From Alkalihalobacillus sp. LMS6 (GTDB lineage Bacteria; Bacillota; Bacilli; Bacillales; Bacillaceae_D), in the NCBI RefSeq assembly GCF_024362765.1, contig NZ_CP093302.1:430001-494000 (forward strand): 64,000 nt of DNA, read 5' to 3'. Below the pieces are notes generated by a model, which saw only the letters and a program-made list of their open reading frames with translations, had not been told where the DNA came from and did not search any database. This document shows positions 33,046 to 41,931 of the stretch, one piece after another. The translations under genes and the position numbers were made by a program. The stretch's first letter is position 1; every line of letters begins with the position of its first letter.

Positions 33046-33603
33046 ATGAGCGCACCAATCAATATATCTTTGCCTCTCTCAACAGAGAATCAACGAAAGT
33101 TAAGAGCAGGAGATCGTGTTTTGTTAACTGGCGTCATGTTCACGGCTCGAGATGCCGCGCATAAAAAGATGGCCGAGGCGTTAAAAGCTGGAGGATCATT
33201 ACCAATCTCAATTGAAGGGCAGACGCTCTACTATGTTGGTCCTACGCCTGCGAAGCCGGGGTATCCAGTGGGAACGGCGGGTCCAACAACAAGCGAAAGA
33301 ATGGATGATTATACGCCCTTATTGTTAGAACAAGGTTTAAGAGGGATGATTGGCAAAGGCCATCGAAGCGACGGTGTTGTACAGGCGATAAAGAAGCATA
33401 ACGCTATTTATTTTGCGGCAACAGGTGGTGCCGGGGCATTACTCGCTAAGTCTATTTTGGAAATGGAACCAGTCGCTTACGTAGATTTAGGACCAGAAGC
33501 GATTCATAGTGTAAAAGTTAAAGATTTTCCGGTAATCGTGATTAATGATTCGGAGGGAAATGATTGGTATCAACAGATTAAAGATAACCATGCAAAAATG
33601 TAA
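33046..33603 (+). CDS. class I fumarase-type hydro-lyase, beta subunit
   Basis: A 185-residue partner of the alpha subunit (Fumerase_C domain). It has the conserved GDRVLLTGVMFTARDAAHKK, VGPTPAKPGYPVGTAGPTTSERM, GKGHRSDGV and ATGGAGALLAKSI segments. The second of two adjacent ATGs is chosen because the AGGAGGA site lies five bases before it. It follows the alpha gene by 14 bases. Confidence 0.88.
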   Translation: MSAPINISLPLSTENQRKLRAGDRVLLTGVMFTARDAAHKKMAEALKAGGSLPISIEGQTLYYVGPTPAKPGYPVGTAGPTTSERMDDYTPLLLEQGLRGMIGKGHRSDGVVQAIKKHNAIYFAATGGAGALLAKSILEMEPVAYVDLGPEAIHSVKVKDFPVIVINDSEGNDWYQQIKDNHAKM

Positions 33604-33676
33604 TAGATCCAATGCATAAATCCGATTGCTTACACAATTATCTGACACGTAAAATGATTATAAGGAGGCGTTAGCC

Positions 33677-34858
33677 ATGACCCAATTAATTGATAAACAA
33701 GAAGAAGTGAAACAACAATTACGAGAAGATGTTCGATCATTTTGTTCAAATTATTCAAATAGCTACTGGCGCGAATTAGATCGGAAAAGAGAATACCCAT
33801 ATGAATTTGTAAATGAAATGACGCGATTAGGTTATTTATCTGTCCTCATTCCAAAAGAGTACGGTGGAGGTGGACTTGGGATGACTGAAGCAAGCATCAT
33901 TTTAGAAGAAATTCACCGAGCTGGTGGTCATGCAGCTGGTTGTCACGCACAAATGTATACGATGGGTGCGCTGCTAAAGCACGGAAATGACAGTCAAAAA
34001 CAAACGTATTTACCTAAAATTGCGGACGGCACCATCCGCTTTCAATCTTTTTCAATTACAGAACCAGAAGCAGGATCGAATACAACAGCGATTCAAACTG
34101 AAGCGAAAAAGACCGATTCAGGGTATGTCATTAACGGTCACAAAAACTGGACCAGTCGGATTCTTCAATCAGACTTACTCATGTTATTGGCACGTACCAC
34201 GCCACTTGATCAAGTAAAAAAGAAGACAGACGGAATTAGTTTATTTTTAATTGATCTTAGAGAGATTCGAAAAGAACAGCCAGATTCACTCATGATTGAA
34301 CAAGTCGAGACAATGTTTAACTATGCAACAAATAAAGTTTGGTACAAAGATATGCATATCCCTCATGAAGCGCTAATTGGAGAAGAGGGGAAAGGGTTTA
34401 AATACGTCCTTGACGGTATGAATGCAGAGCGAATTTTGCTCGCATCAGAGGCGATTGGCGATGGCTATTTCTTTATCGATCAAGCTGTCACATATGCAAG
34501 TGAACGAGAAGTGTTTAATAAGAAGATTGGCTCCAATCAAGGGGTGCAGTTTCCAATTGCGAAGGCTTATGCAGAGGTAAGGGCTGCGGATCTAATGCGA
34601 AATCAAGCGTGTGCGCAATTCGATTCAAATCAGCCATGCGGAGAGCTTGCGAACACCGCAAAATACCTTTCGAGTGAAGCAAGTTGGGCTGCTGGAAATG
34701 CGTGTATTGATACGTTTGGTGGAAACGGTTTCGTAAAAGATTATGATATTGAACGAAAATTTCGGGAGACAAGAATGTATCAAGTCGCGCCAGTCAATAA
34801 CAATATGATTCTTTCATACATTGGACAGCATGTGTTAAAGATGCCGCGGTCTTATTGA
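33677..34858 (+). CDS. acyl-CoA dehydrogenase
   Basis: A 393-residue FAD-dependent dehydrogenase. It has FQSFSITEPEAGSNTTAIQTEA (FAD/substrate loop), GYVINGHKNWTSR, the AERILLASEAIGDG helix and the C-terminal FGGNGFVKDYDIERKFRETRMYQV region. No Glu can be assigned with confidence as the catalytic base by eye. The N-terminus is normal. It ends convergent with the lysR gene, overlapping its end by seven bases. In pseudomonad itaconate clusters an acyl-CoA dehydrogenase also occurs; its step is unclear. Confidence 0.87.
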   Translation: MTQLIDKQEEVKQQLREDVRSFCSNYSNSYWRELDRKREYPYEFVNEMTRLGYLSVLIPKEYGGGGLGMTEASIILEEIHRAGGHAAGCHAQMYTMGALLKHGNDSQKQTYLPKIADGTIRFQSFSITEPEAGSNTTAIQTEAKKTDSGYVINGHKNWTSRILQSDLLMLLARTTPLDQVKKKTDGISLFLIDLREIRKEQPDSLMIEQVETMFNYATNKVWYKDMHIPHEALIGEEGKGFKYVLDGMNAERILLASEAIGDGYFFIDQAVTYASEREVFNKKIGSNQGVQFPIAKAYAEVRAADLMRNQACAQFDSNQPCGELANTAKYLSSEASWAAGNACIDTFGGNGFVKDYDIERKFRETRMYQVAPVNNNMILSYIGQHVLKMPRSY

Positions 34859-35739
34859 TGAACAGCATGGTGCGAAAGCATAAACTCTTTAAACGTTAAC
34901 GCGGCTTTCGAGAGGTATCCTTGTTTTTTATGAATGAGATAGATAGGACGCTCAATCGTTAATCCTTCGACCTCCACTTTCTGAATGCCGTTTATGGAGG
35001 AGACGATCGAATCCGCAATAAATGCAACGCCTTCATTTTCTTTCACAAGGCCAACGATGCTGTTAATTTCTAGACCTTCGTAAACCGTATGAAGGGTTCG
35101 GTTTTGAGACGAGAAGGTAGAATCAAGCAATTTCTTTAACTCGGTTCCTGGTGTGTAGGATATAAACGGTTCTGCTTCTAATTCATCCAAGGTAATCGGT
35201 TTATTTCGTCTCACAAACGGATGGTTTTCCGACGCAACTAGAACAATTTGATCAGTAAACAACGTTGTATATTCAAGCTCAGGAAACGTTTTATATTGTG
35301 TTCCGAAGCCGAAATCAACAGTGTTGGTTAATAAATCTTTAATAATTGTAGGCGCTTTCCCTTCTTGCAATGACAAGGAATAGTCTGGATTTACCTGTTT
35401 AAATGCTTTAATCATGCTAGGCATATAGGAGATTCCGAGACTATGTACAAAGGCAATTGAAATGCTGCCCATTGTAGGATCGACAAGCTCTTTTAAGTTT
35501 AACTTTGCATGATTCCAGTATTGCATCATCTGTTTTGCATTGAGGAGAAAGGCTCTCCCGTAGCGGTTTAAGACGATTTTACGGTTCTTTCGATCAAACA
35601 AGGGGACGCCAAGTTCCTTTTCTAGTGTCAGAATCGAGCGACTTAAAGCAGGTTGAGAGAGTAAAAGTAAGTCTGCAGCTTTCGTCATATTTTCTTCTTC
35701 GGCAACAACGATAAAATTTTGTAATTGAGACATATCCAT
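34852..35739 (-). CDS. LysR-type regulator of the C5-dicarboxylate locus
   Basis: A 295-residue LysR protein with the N-terminal helix-turn-helix (MDMSQLQNFIVVAEEENMTKAADLL style, LSQPALSRSILTLEKELGVPLFDR) and an effector-binding domain. It is divergent from the hydratase-CoA transferase-lyase operon and convergent with the acyl-CoA dehydrogenase gene, so it probably activates that operon in answer to a CoA ester or free acid, like RipR in other bacteria. Confidence 0.88.
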   Translation of the reverse strand: MDMSQLQNFIVVAEEENMTKAADLLLLSQPALSRSILTLEKELGVPLFDRKNRKIVLNRYGRAFLLNAKQMMQYWNHAKLNLKELVDPTMGSISIAFVHSLGISYMPSMIKAFKQVNPDYSLSLQEGKAPTIIKDLLTNTVDFGFGTQYKTFPELEYTTLFTDQIVLVASENHPFVRRNKPITLDELEAEPFISYTPGTELKKLLDSTFSSQNRTLHTVYEGLEINSIVGLVKENEGVAFIADSIVSSINGIQKVEVEGLTIERPIYLIHKKQGYLSKAALTFKEFMLSHHAVHQ

Positions 35740-35818
35740 CGTAACAATCTCCTATTCACTGAATCTTCTATACAGAGAATAGCGGTTTATTGATAAGAGT
35801 TCAAGGAGCGTGTGTAAA

Positions 35819-36352
35819 TTGATAAATGAAAAAACAATTAAAAAAGGTTGGAATGGTCGATTCTATGGTGATTTTGAAATAGGTGACGTGTACGCTCACC
35901 CACTAGGGAAAACCGTGACACAAACAGATAATCAGTGGTTTACGTTATTAACGCAAAATACAAATCCCATTCACTTTGATAATGTTTATGCAAGCAAAAC
36001 GGAATTTAAGAAAACGCTTGTTGATTCGACGTTTACCGTTGCCCTTGTGACAGGTCAATCGGTTACCGATGTCTCGCAAAATGTGATGGCTAACCTTGGA
36101 TGGGATGAAATACGTTTGCCTAATCCTGTTTTTGAAGGAGATACAATCTATTCCTATAGTGAGGTACTTGAAAAGCGTGAGTCAAAGTCACGCCCTGAGG
36201 TAGGCATCGTCAAAATCAAAACAGTCGGGTACAACCAAGATGGTGTTCCGGTCATCACATTTAAACGAACAATGATGGTGTATAAAGAAGACCATGCGCC
36301 GAAAGATACAAACGAACTGTTGCAAAAAGCATTAGATCAATCATCTTCATAA
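35819..36352 (+). CDS. MaoC-type itaconyl-CoA/mesaconyl-CoA hydratase
   Basis: A protein of about 177 residues with a hot-dog MaoC domain. The catalytic pair is in LTQNTNPIHFD (Asp/His type site), and DSTFTVALVTGQSVTDVSQNV and GDTIYSYSEVLEKRESKSRP are as in Ich/RipB and mesaconyl-CoA hydratases. A TTG at 35819 is preferred because AAGGAG is ten bases upstream, while the in-frame GTG at 35810 almost touches that site. The next genes complete an itaconate-type pathway. Confidence 0.8.
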   Translation: MINEKTIKKGWNGRFYGDFEIGDVYAHPLGKTVTQTDNQWFTLLTQNTNPIHFDNVYASKTEFKKTLVDSTFTVALVTGQSVTDVSQNVMANLGWDEIRLPNPVFEGDTIYSYSEVLEKRESKSRPEVGIVKIKTVGYNQDGVPVITFKRTMMVYKEDHAPKDTNELLQKALDQSSS

Positions 36353-36376
36353 TAAAGATTGTTAGGAGGAAGACCA

Positions 36377-37525
36377 ATGCTTCCACTAGAAGGAATAACG
36401 GTTGTATCAATTGAACAAGCTGTTGCCGCTCCTTTTGCTTCTCGTCAACTTGCGGATTTAGGAGCCCGAGTCATTAAAGTTGAGCGACCAGGCCGAGGGG
36501 ATTTTGCAAGAGATTATGATGAAACCGTTAATGGGTTATCCAGTCATTTTACATGGTTAAACCGCTCAAAAGAGTCATTAGCCATTGATCTTAAAGAAGA
36601 AGAAAGCAAAGCACTATTGCTCGACATTTTAAAAGATGCAGATGTGTTCATCCAAAATTTAGCTCCTGGCGCAATTGATCGGTTAGGACTAGGAACTGAA
36701 GTTGTTAGGGAACGAAATCCAAAATTGATTACAGTATCGATTTCTGGTTACGGGGAAAATGGCTCTTACAGAGACAAAAAAGCATATGATTTATTAATTC
36801 AATGTGAAGCAGGAGCCGTTTCGGTGACAGGTACCGAAGAAACGCCGTCAAAAACAGGGATTTCTATTGCTGATATTGCTGCTGGCATGTATACGTATAG
36901 TGGCGTATTAACGGCATTGCTCGCTCGAGGAAAAACAGGAGAAGGTACGCATCTTGAAATTTCCATGCTCGAAGCGCTAGGAGAATGGATGAACTATCCG
37001 CTTTATTATGAGGGGATTGGCAACGGCCAGCTGCAGCGAACCGGGGCGAGTCATGCGACAATTTTTCCATATGGACCTTTTCAAACCGCAGATCAAACCG
37101 TCTTTTTAGGTATTCAAAATGATCGCGAGTGGGAGCGTTTTTGTTTGCATGTTCTTGAAGACGAAGTGTTAGCGAATAATCCTCGTTATCAGACGAATGC
37201 AAAGCGAAACGAAGATAAAGATAAATTAGCGCAAATTATTGATCAGAAGCTGTCGACGTTATCGTCGAAAGCGGTGATCAAGCGTCTAGATGAACAAAAA
37301 ATCGCCAACGCAAGACTCAATACGATGAGCGAATTTCGGGAACATCCACAGCTTAAAGAAAGAAACCGCTGGCGTGAAGTGGATTCACCAAATGGTCGGG
37401 TGCCAACATTGATCCCACCAGTGACAACGCCGCTATTCGATGTTGTGATGAATCCAATCCCAGCTGTAGGAGAGCATACTGAAGCCATTCGAAAAGAATT
37501 TTCTGCTCCAGTTGGGAGGTCGTGA
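36377..37525 (+). CDS. family III CoA transferase (itaconate/dicarboxylate type)
   Basis: A 382-residue CaiB/BaiF CoA transferase. LEGITVVSIEQAVAAPFASRQL, the RPGRGDFAR loop, HFTWLNRSKESLAIDLK and the catalytic Asp in KKAYDLLIQCEAGAVS are clear. ATG 36377 follows AGGAGGAAG; the upstream in-frame start is not needed. It should load the acid with CoA from succinyl-CoA or acetyl-CoA. The start of the lyase gene overlaps its stop (TGATG). Confidence 0.87.
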   Translation: MLPLEGITVVSIEQAVAAPFASRQLADLGARVIKVERPGRGDFARDYDETVNGLSSHFTWLNRSKESLAIDLKEEESKALLLDILKDADVFIQNLAPGAIDRLGLGTEVVRERNPKLITVSISGYGENGSYRDKKAYDLLIQCEAGAVSVTGTEETPSKTGISIADIAAGMYTYSGVLTALLARGKTGEGTHLEISMLEALGEWMNYPLYYEGIGNGQLQRTGASHATIFPYGPFQTADQTVFLGIQNDREWERFCLHVLEDEVLANNPRYQTNAKRNEDKDKLAQIIDQKLSTLSSKAVIKRLDEQKIANARLNTMSEFREHPQLKERNRWREVDSPNGRVPTLIPPVTTPLFDVVMNPIPAVGEHTEAIRKEFSAPVGRS

Positions 37526-38355
37526 TGAAGAGTCGTTCGATGCTATTTGTACCAGCAAGTTCAACAAAGATGTTGCAAAAAGGCTTACAATCCAATGCAG
37601 ATCAAGTCATTTATGATTTAGAGGATTCGATCGCTTTCACGCATAAAGAAGAAGCAAGAGAGCGACTGGCTGTATTTTTAAATGAAAATCAACATGATGA
37701 AAAAAAGATTTATATCCGGATAAATGAAAGGGGCTCGGCTGCTTTTGAGGAAGATTTGAAGACAATTAGCTCTCTCTCGGGTATTCATGTGCTCCTTCCA
37801 AAAGCCAATCACTCAGACGATATCGAGTATGTGAATGAAACACTCGGCAAAGATCATAATCGTTCCATTGTGCCTATTATTGAAACAGCAAAGGGAATGT
37901 GGCATGTGGAACAGATTTCTACGACAAGAAATGTTGAAAAACTTGCCTTTGGTTCACTGGACTATTGTCTTGATCTGAACATTGATCCAAGCCCATCTGG
38001 CACGGAACTCCTTTATGCACGTTCAAGAATTGTGCTTGCCTCAAAAATGGCGAATCTCGCTCCACCTATCGACGGTGTGTATCAAGATATTCAGAACCAA
38101 GTAGGGTTTGCCCATGAAGCAGAAGCCGGGAAGCGACTTGGTTTTCAAGGGAAACTGTTGATTCACCCTAACCAAGTGGAGCAAGCGAATCAATGCTTTG
38201 CTCCTAGCCTTTCGGAAATTGATGAGGCAAAAACCATTGTGGAAGCATTTAAAGAAAGTGAAACACAAGGAAAAGCTGCGGTCCAAGTCAATGGAAAAAT
38301 GGTCGATTATCCAGTAGTAAAGCGAGCAGAGCGGTTGCTGCAATTATTCGGGTAA
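37525..38355 (+). CDS. CitE-like lyase (citramalyl-CoA/malyl-CoA type)
   Basis: A 276-residue HpcH/HpaI aldolase family protein. It begins MKSRSMLFVPASSTKMLQK, followed by VIYDLEDSIAFTHKEEAR (metal and CoA contacts), YIRINERG, IVPIIETAKG (metal Glu) and FGSLDYCLDL. It is similar in size to citramalyl-CoA lyase Ccl/RipC, which splits citramalyl-CoA into acetyl-CoA and pyruvate. There are no other citrate lyase subunits nearby, which argues against citrate lyase. Confidence 0.83.
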   Translation: MKSRSMLFVPASSTKMLQKGLQSNADQVIYDLEDSIAFTHKEEARERLAVFLNENQHDEKKIYIRINERGSAAFEEDLKTISSLSGIHVLLPKANHSDDIEYVNETLGKDHNRSIVPIIETAKGMWHVEQISTTRNVEKLAFGSLDYCLDLNIDPSPSGTELLYARSRIVLASKMANLAPPIDGVYQDIQNQVGFAHEAEAGKRLGFQGKLLIHPNQVEQANQCFAPSLSEIDEAKTIVEAFKESETQGKAAVQVNGKMVDYPVVKRAERLLQLFG

Positions 38356-38387
38356 GGAATCAGCAGGAATATGTGTTAGAAGTGTAG

Positions 38388-38438
38388 CGCAAAGAATCTT
38401 TATGGATGAGTTGGTATCATTCATAAAGATTCTTTGCG
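38388..38438. repeat. 17-bp perfect inverted repeat with 17-base loop
   Basis: CGCAAAGAATCTTTATG pairs fully with CATAAAGATTCTTTGCG. There is no T run behind it on either strand. It lies between the convergent lyase and EamA genes and may act as a transcript-stabilising or Rho-independent-like end structure, or a protein site. Confidence 0.75.
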
Positions 38439-38471
38439 TTGAGATGAGACGAGCAGTACTGCCTAATTCAT

Positions 38472-39386
38472 TTAGACGGCACGTTTAGTTTTCTGTAAAG
38501 ACAACGAGACGACCAGTGTGAGAATGAAGACCATTCCGACTACCTGCCAAATACCAAAAGTAAGATTTAACCAAAGTACGCTACTAACAACGGCTGTTAA
38601 AGGTTCTAATGTACCTAGCAAGGTGGTTTCTTTTGCTTGTAAGTAATCGAGGCTCTTAATAATGAACCAAAACGCAATTGCTGTACCGAAGACAATCGTG
38701 AAAAAAAGAATCATGCTTGTAGAGAATGACCAGCTTGATACGTCAACAGCCCAAATGGGGTGAATAAATGACATGGTCACGCCAGCAATAAGCATCGCCC
38801 ATCCAACAACGACAATGGAAGAGTAGCGAGCTGTTAATCGTCGAGCATAAAGCGTATAAAAAGCGAGTGAAAGTCCCGAGATGATTCCCCATAGAATGGC
38901 TGAACCAGGTACGGTTAATTGTGAAAATGAGCCATTCGTCAATAACAAGAGCGTGCCGACGATTGTTAATCCAATTGCAATAAGATCGAACCACTGAAAC
39001 GACTGTTTTCGTCTTAGAAGTAACCAAAGAATGATATAAACCGGAGCCAAATATTGCAATAACGTAGCGACCGCTGCATTTCCCTCATGAATAGAAGCCA
39101 TATAAGAGTATTGCACAAGCAACATGCCGAAGAGCGCAAATGCAAATAGTGGCAGCCAATTTGAAAAGGTCAGCCAAATGGCGAAGACCGACTGCCATCC
39201 TTTTAAAAAGAGCTGAATGCCAAGTAGCAACAAACCGCTACAAATAAGCCGCGTGGTCACATACCAATTCACGTCAATGTTGGCTGTTTGAAATAAATAA
39301 TCTGCTGCAGTCCCGCCAATTCCCCAAAAACTAGCCCCAAAAAGGACAAAAAGAATGCCGAGCCATCTTTGATTGTTCGTTGTCAT
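38472..39386 (-). CDS. EamA/DMT-family transporter
   Basis: A 304-residue protein with ten hydrophobic helices in two EamA repeats (GASFWGIGGTAADYLF at the start of the first, IISGLSLAFYTLYARRL at the start of the second). The conserved LLQYLAPVYIILW and LGTLEPLTAVVSSVLWL turns are present. Such permeases export metabolites or amino acids; the substrate is not known. It is divergent from the AraC regulator. Confidence 0.82.
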   Translation of the reverse strand: MTTNNQRWLGILFVLFGASFWGIGGTAADYLFQTANIDVNWYVTTRLICSGLLLLGIQLFLKGWQSVFAIWLTFSNWLPLFAFALFGMLLVQYSYMASIHEGNAAVATLLQYLAPVYIILWLLLRRKQSFQWFDLIAIGLTIVGTLLLLTNGSFSQLTVPGSAILWGIISGLSLAFYTLYARRLTARYSSIVVVGWAMLIAGVTMSFIHPIWAVDVSSWSFSTSMILFFTIVFGTAIAFWFIIKSLDYLQAKETTLLGTLEPLTAVVSSVLWLNLTFGIWQVVGMVFILTLVVSLSLQKTKRAV

Positions 39387-39486
39387 TGAATCACCTATAC
39401 TATAAGAATATGTCCATTTTATATGGAAGACGAGAAAGAAAATACATCATTAGCAATAAAAAGTAGCACAAAAGTGAGGGAATAGG

Positions 39487-40410
39487 ATGACGAGAGAGAT
39501 TGTCCTGAATGGATTAAATGAAGAAGTATTTCCCTTCGTTAACGGAGAGTGGCATCATTCTTTTGAATTGACGAAACTATCAGAAACAACACTCGGGTAT
39601 ATTCCATTACATTGGCACAAAGAATTTCAATTTATGCTCGTAATAACGGGGAGCGTGAATGTTCAAATCTTAGATCAGGATGTAAAATTGAATAAGGGAG
39701 AGGGTGCATTTATTCAATCTGGGGTTGTCCATAAAATCTTTGAGCTTCAACCGAGTACAACGTTTATATGCTGGAATACAGGAATGAAGCTACAAGCACA
39801 TTTACAGCCCTATGTAGACACGCTGTTAGCGAGAAATGATTTCATGTTTATGCTCTTTTCACCAAAATTAATGAACGACCAGATCATTCTTAAAGCGATA
39901 AAAGAAAGTTATGATGCTACCCGAACAAAGAAGTTTGGTCATGAATTAGAAATTATGGGCAACTACATGCGTTGTTTATCGTTCATTATTCAGAGGCAAG
40001 AAGGAGTGCCGGTAAACAAAGAGGGTTGGTATGATGCGAGAGTGAAGCAGATTCTTGCTTTTATTCACACAAATTACGCTTCAGCGGTAACGTTAGAAGA
40101 CCTTGCACGTCTTATTCATCTAACGAAAGCTGAAACGATCCGATTGTTTAAACGATATGTAGGTCAAACGCCTTTTCAATATATGAATCATTATCGCTTA
40201 GAGAAGAGTCGAATCTTATTAGTGGAAACCGTAAGTACGGTAACAGAGACTGCAATGATATGCGGGTTTTCAAGCGTTAGTTATTACATTTCTCAATTTA
40301 AAAGGGCTTATGGATTCACACCAAAACAATACCAGAAAGAGAGGAAGACGAAGCAAACAAAAGAAGCTGTACATGATAGAATAGAAAAAAATGGTAGGAC
40401 AAGGTGGTGA
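39487..40410 (+). CDS. AraC-family regulator with cupin sensor domain
   Basis: A 307-residue regulator. The N-terminal cupin-like domain (about 35-105: YIPLHWHKEFQFMLVITGSVNVQI) is followed by a C-terminal AraC helix-turn-helix pair (about 190-290: FIHTNYASAVTLEDLARLIH, then GFSSVSYYISQFKRAYGFTP). It lies between two EamA transporter genes, the second overlapping its end, so it probably controls one or both. Confidence 0.85.
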   Translation: MTREIVLNGLNEEVFPFVNGEWHHSFELTKLSETTLGYIPLHWHKEFQFMLVITGSVNVQILDQDVKLNKGEGAFIQSGVVHKIFELQPSTTFICWNTGMKLQAHLQPYVDTLLARNDFMFMLFSPKLMNDQIILKAIKESYDATRTKKFGHELEIMGNYMRCLSFIIQRQEGVPVNKEGWYDARVKQILAFIHTNYASAVTLEDLARLIHLTKAETIRLFKRYVGQTPFQYMNHYRLEKSRILLVETVSTVTETAMICGFSSVSYYISQFKRAYGFTPKQYQKERKTKQTKEAVHDRIEKNGRTRW

Positions 40411-41321
40411 GCCATGTGGATACACGTTTTCACGTCTATCTCGCAACAATCGTTGGCGCTGCTTGTTGGGGATTAATTGGGTTATTTATCGCGCCTTTAT
40501 ACGAAGCTGGGTTTACGCCATGGGATGCTGTAACAATTCGGGCTGTCTTTACGTTTGCGATTTTAATTCTCATTATGCTTGTGGCGAGCCCAAAGCAATT
40601 AAAAACTGACTGGCGCGATCATCTATTTTTTGCAAGCGCTGGCGTCATTAGTATCGCATTTTTTAATTATTTTTACTTTGAGGTATTTTCACAATCAAGT
40701 TTAGCAATTGCTGTAACGCTCCTGTATACGGGACCGATTTTTGTGACGCTTTTGTCTAGAATCTTTTTTAAAGAAGCGATCACGAGCCGAAAAATAGGGG
40801 CTCTAGGTCTAGCAGTCGTTGGCTGTGGCTTCGTTGTAGGTTTCTTTCCGTATGGAGAGCAAGCCATCTCCTTACAGGTCGTGGTGTTTGGTTTGTTATC
40901 AGGATTTTTTTATGCTCTTTATAGTATTTTCACAAAACCTGTTACAAAAAAGTATTCCGTCATGACGATTACAACGTATGTCTTTTTCTATACAAGTGTG
41001 TTCATGCTCCTTTTTAGTGACACGACGCAGAAAATGGTTTTATTTCAACAGACAGAAGTCTTTGTAAGTGCGCTGCTTCTCGCCCTTATTTCCACTGTAG
41101 CAGGTTATTTCTTCTATACATTTGGACTGAAATACTTGGAAGCAAGTAAAGCATCGATACTAGCAACGATGGAGCCACTAGTAGCAGTATTGACGGGTGT
41201 CTTGTTTTTAGGTGAGTTCTTGTCTTTTTGGCAAGTTATTGGAATCGTCCTTGTGCTGTATGCGGCAATTTTGGTTGTGGAACGGAAGAAAAAACGCCCT
41301 TCTATTCAGCAGGAAATGTGA
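40404..41321 (+). CDS. EamA/DMT-family transporter
   Basis: A 305-residue, ten-helix transporter with two EamA repeats (GAACWGLIGLFIAPLYEAG and GLLSGFFYALYSIFTKPV). GTG 40404 or 40407 overlaps the AraC gene; no clear ribosome site is present, so translational coupling is likely. It is a paralogue of the 38472-39386 gene but not a close copy. Substrate unknown. Confidence 0.82.
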   Translation: MVSHVDTRFHVYLATIVGAACWGLIGLFIAPLYEAGFTPWDAVTIRAVFTFAILILIMLVASPKQLKTDWRDHLFFASAGVISIAFFNYFYFEVFSQSSLAIAVTLLYTGPIFVTLLSRIFFKEAITSRKIGALGLAVVGCGFVVGFFPYGEQAISLQVVVFGLLSGFFYALYSIFTKPVTKKYSVMTITTYVFFYTSVFMLLFSDTTQKMVLFQQTEVFVSALLLALISTVAGYFFYTFGLKYLEASKASILATMEPLVAVLTGVLFLGEFLSFWQVIGIVLVLYAAILVVERKKKRPSIQQEM

Positions 41322-41341
41322 AGCGAACAGAAGGAGATGGG

Positions 41342-41851
41342 ATGAAGAAGATGTATGCCGATATAACGGACTTTGTTTTTGTTGAATCGACAGTAGAAAA
41401 AGCCGACATACTGTTTATTCCAGGTTCTGACCATCCTCCGTTAATGGAGAAAGCAGCTGCTCTTTATCATGGTGGGTTTACACCATATATCCTTATTTCT
41501 GGTGGATATAAAGCGGGTTTGAATCAAACAGAGTGCGACTATTTAAAGCAGATTGGCGATGCCTTGCAGATTCCAATAGGATGTATGCTTACGGAGCCAT
41601 ACGCACAACATACGTATGAGAATGCACATTTTTCTCGCGACTACGTCCATAAAGAAAACATCTCGGTGAAAAAAGCCATTATTGTATGCAAAGCAACACA
41701 TTCTAGGAGGGTGTTGCTTACTTATCAAGCTGTATTTGGTCCCGGTGTTGAGTTCTATGTTGTTCCTTGTGTTGATCGATTCGGGATTGAACGGACGTTC
41801 CGAGAGATTAAGAAAATTGGAATGTATGGTAAACAAATTATAAGGTTTTAG
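41342..41851 (+). CDS. YdcF-family (DUF218) protein
   Basis: A 169-residue protein of the SanA/YdcF group. It shows ADILFIPGSDHPPLMEKAAALY, YILISGGYKAG, EPYAQHTYENAHFS and VCKATHSRRVLLTYQ, the usual DUF218 sequence blocks. The ATG at 41342 follows AAGGAGATGGG; a longer frame from 41228 lies inside the transporter gene. Biochemical function in this family is poorly defined (nucleotide-binding Rossmann-like fold). Confidence 0.8.
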   Translation: MKKMYADITDFVFVESTVEKADILFIPGSDHPPLMEKAAALYHGGFTPYILISGGYKAGLNQTECDYLKQIGDALQIPIGCMLTEPYAQHTYENAHFSRDYVHKENISVKKAIIVCKATHSRRVLLTYQAVFGPGVEFYVVPCVDRFGIERTFREIKKIGMYGKQIIRF

Positions 41852-41931
41852 AGAATACTTACGAACAAAAACACGTTTAAAGAAACTAGGAAACGGGAAA
41901 ACTAACTCATCTTAATGAAGAAGGTGTATAA

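Noticed and set aside
37525-38355. Citrate lyase beta subunit of a complete citrate lyase
   Set aside because: No citC, citD, citF, citX or citG genes are present; the CoA transferase and hydratase neighbours fit citramalyl-CoA lyase better.
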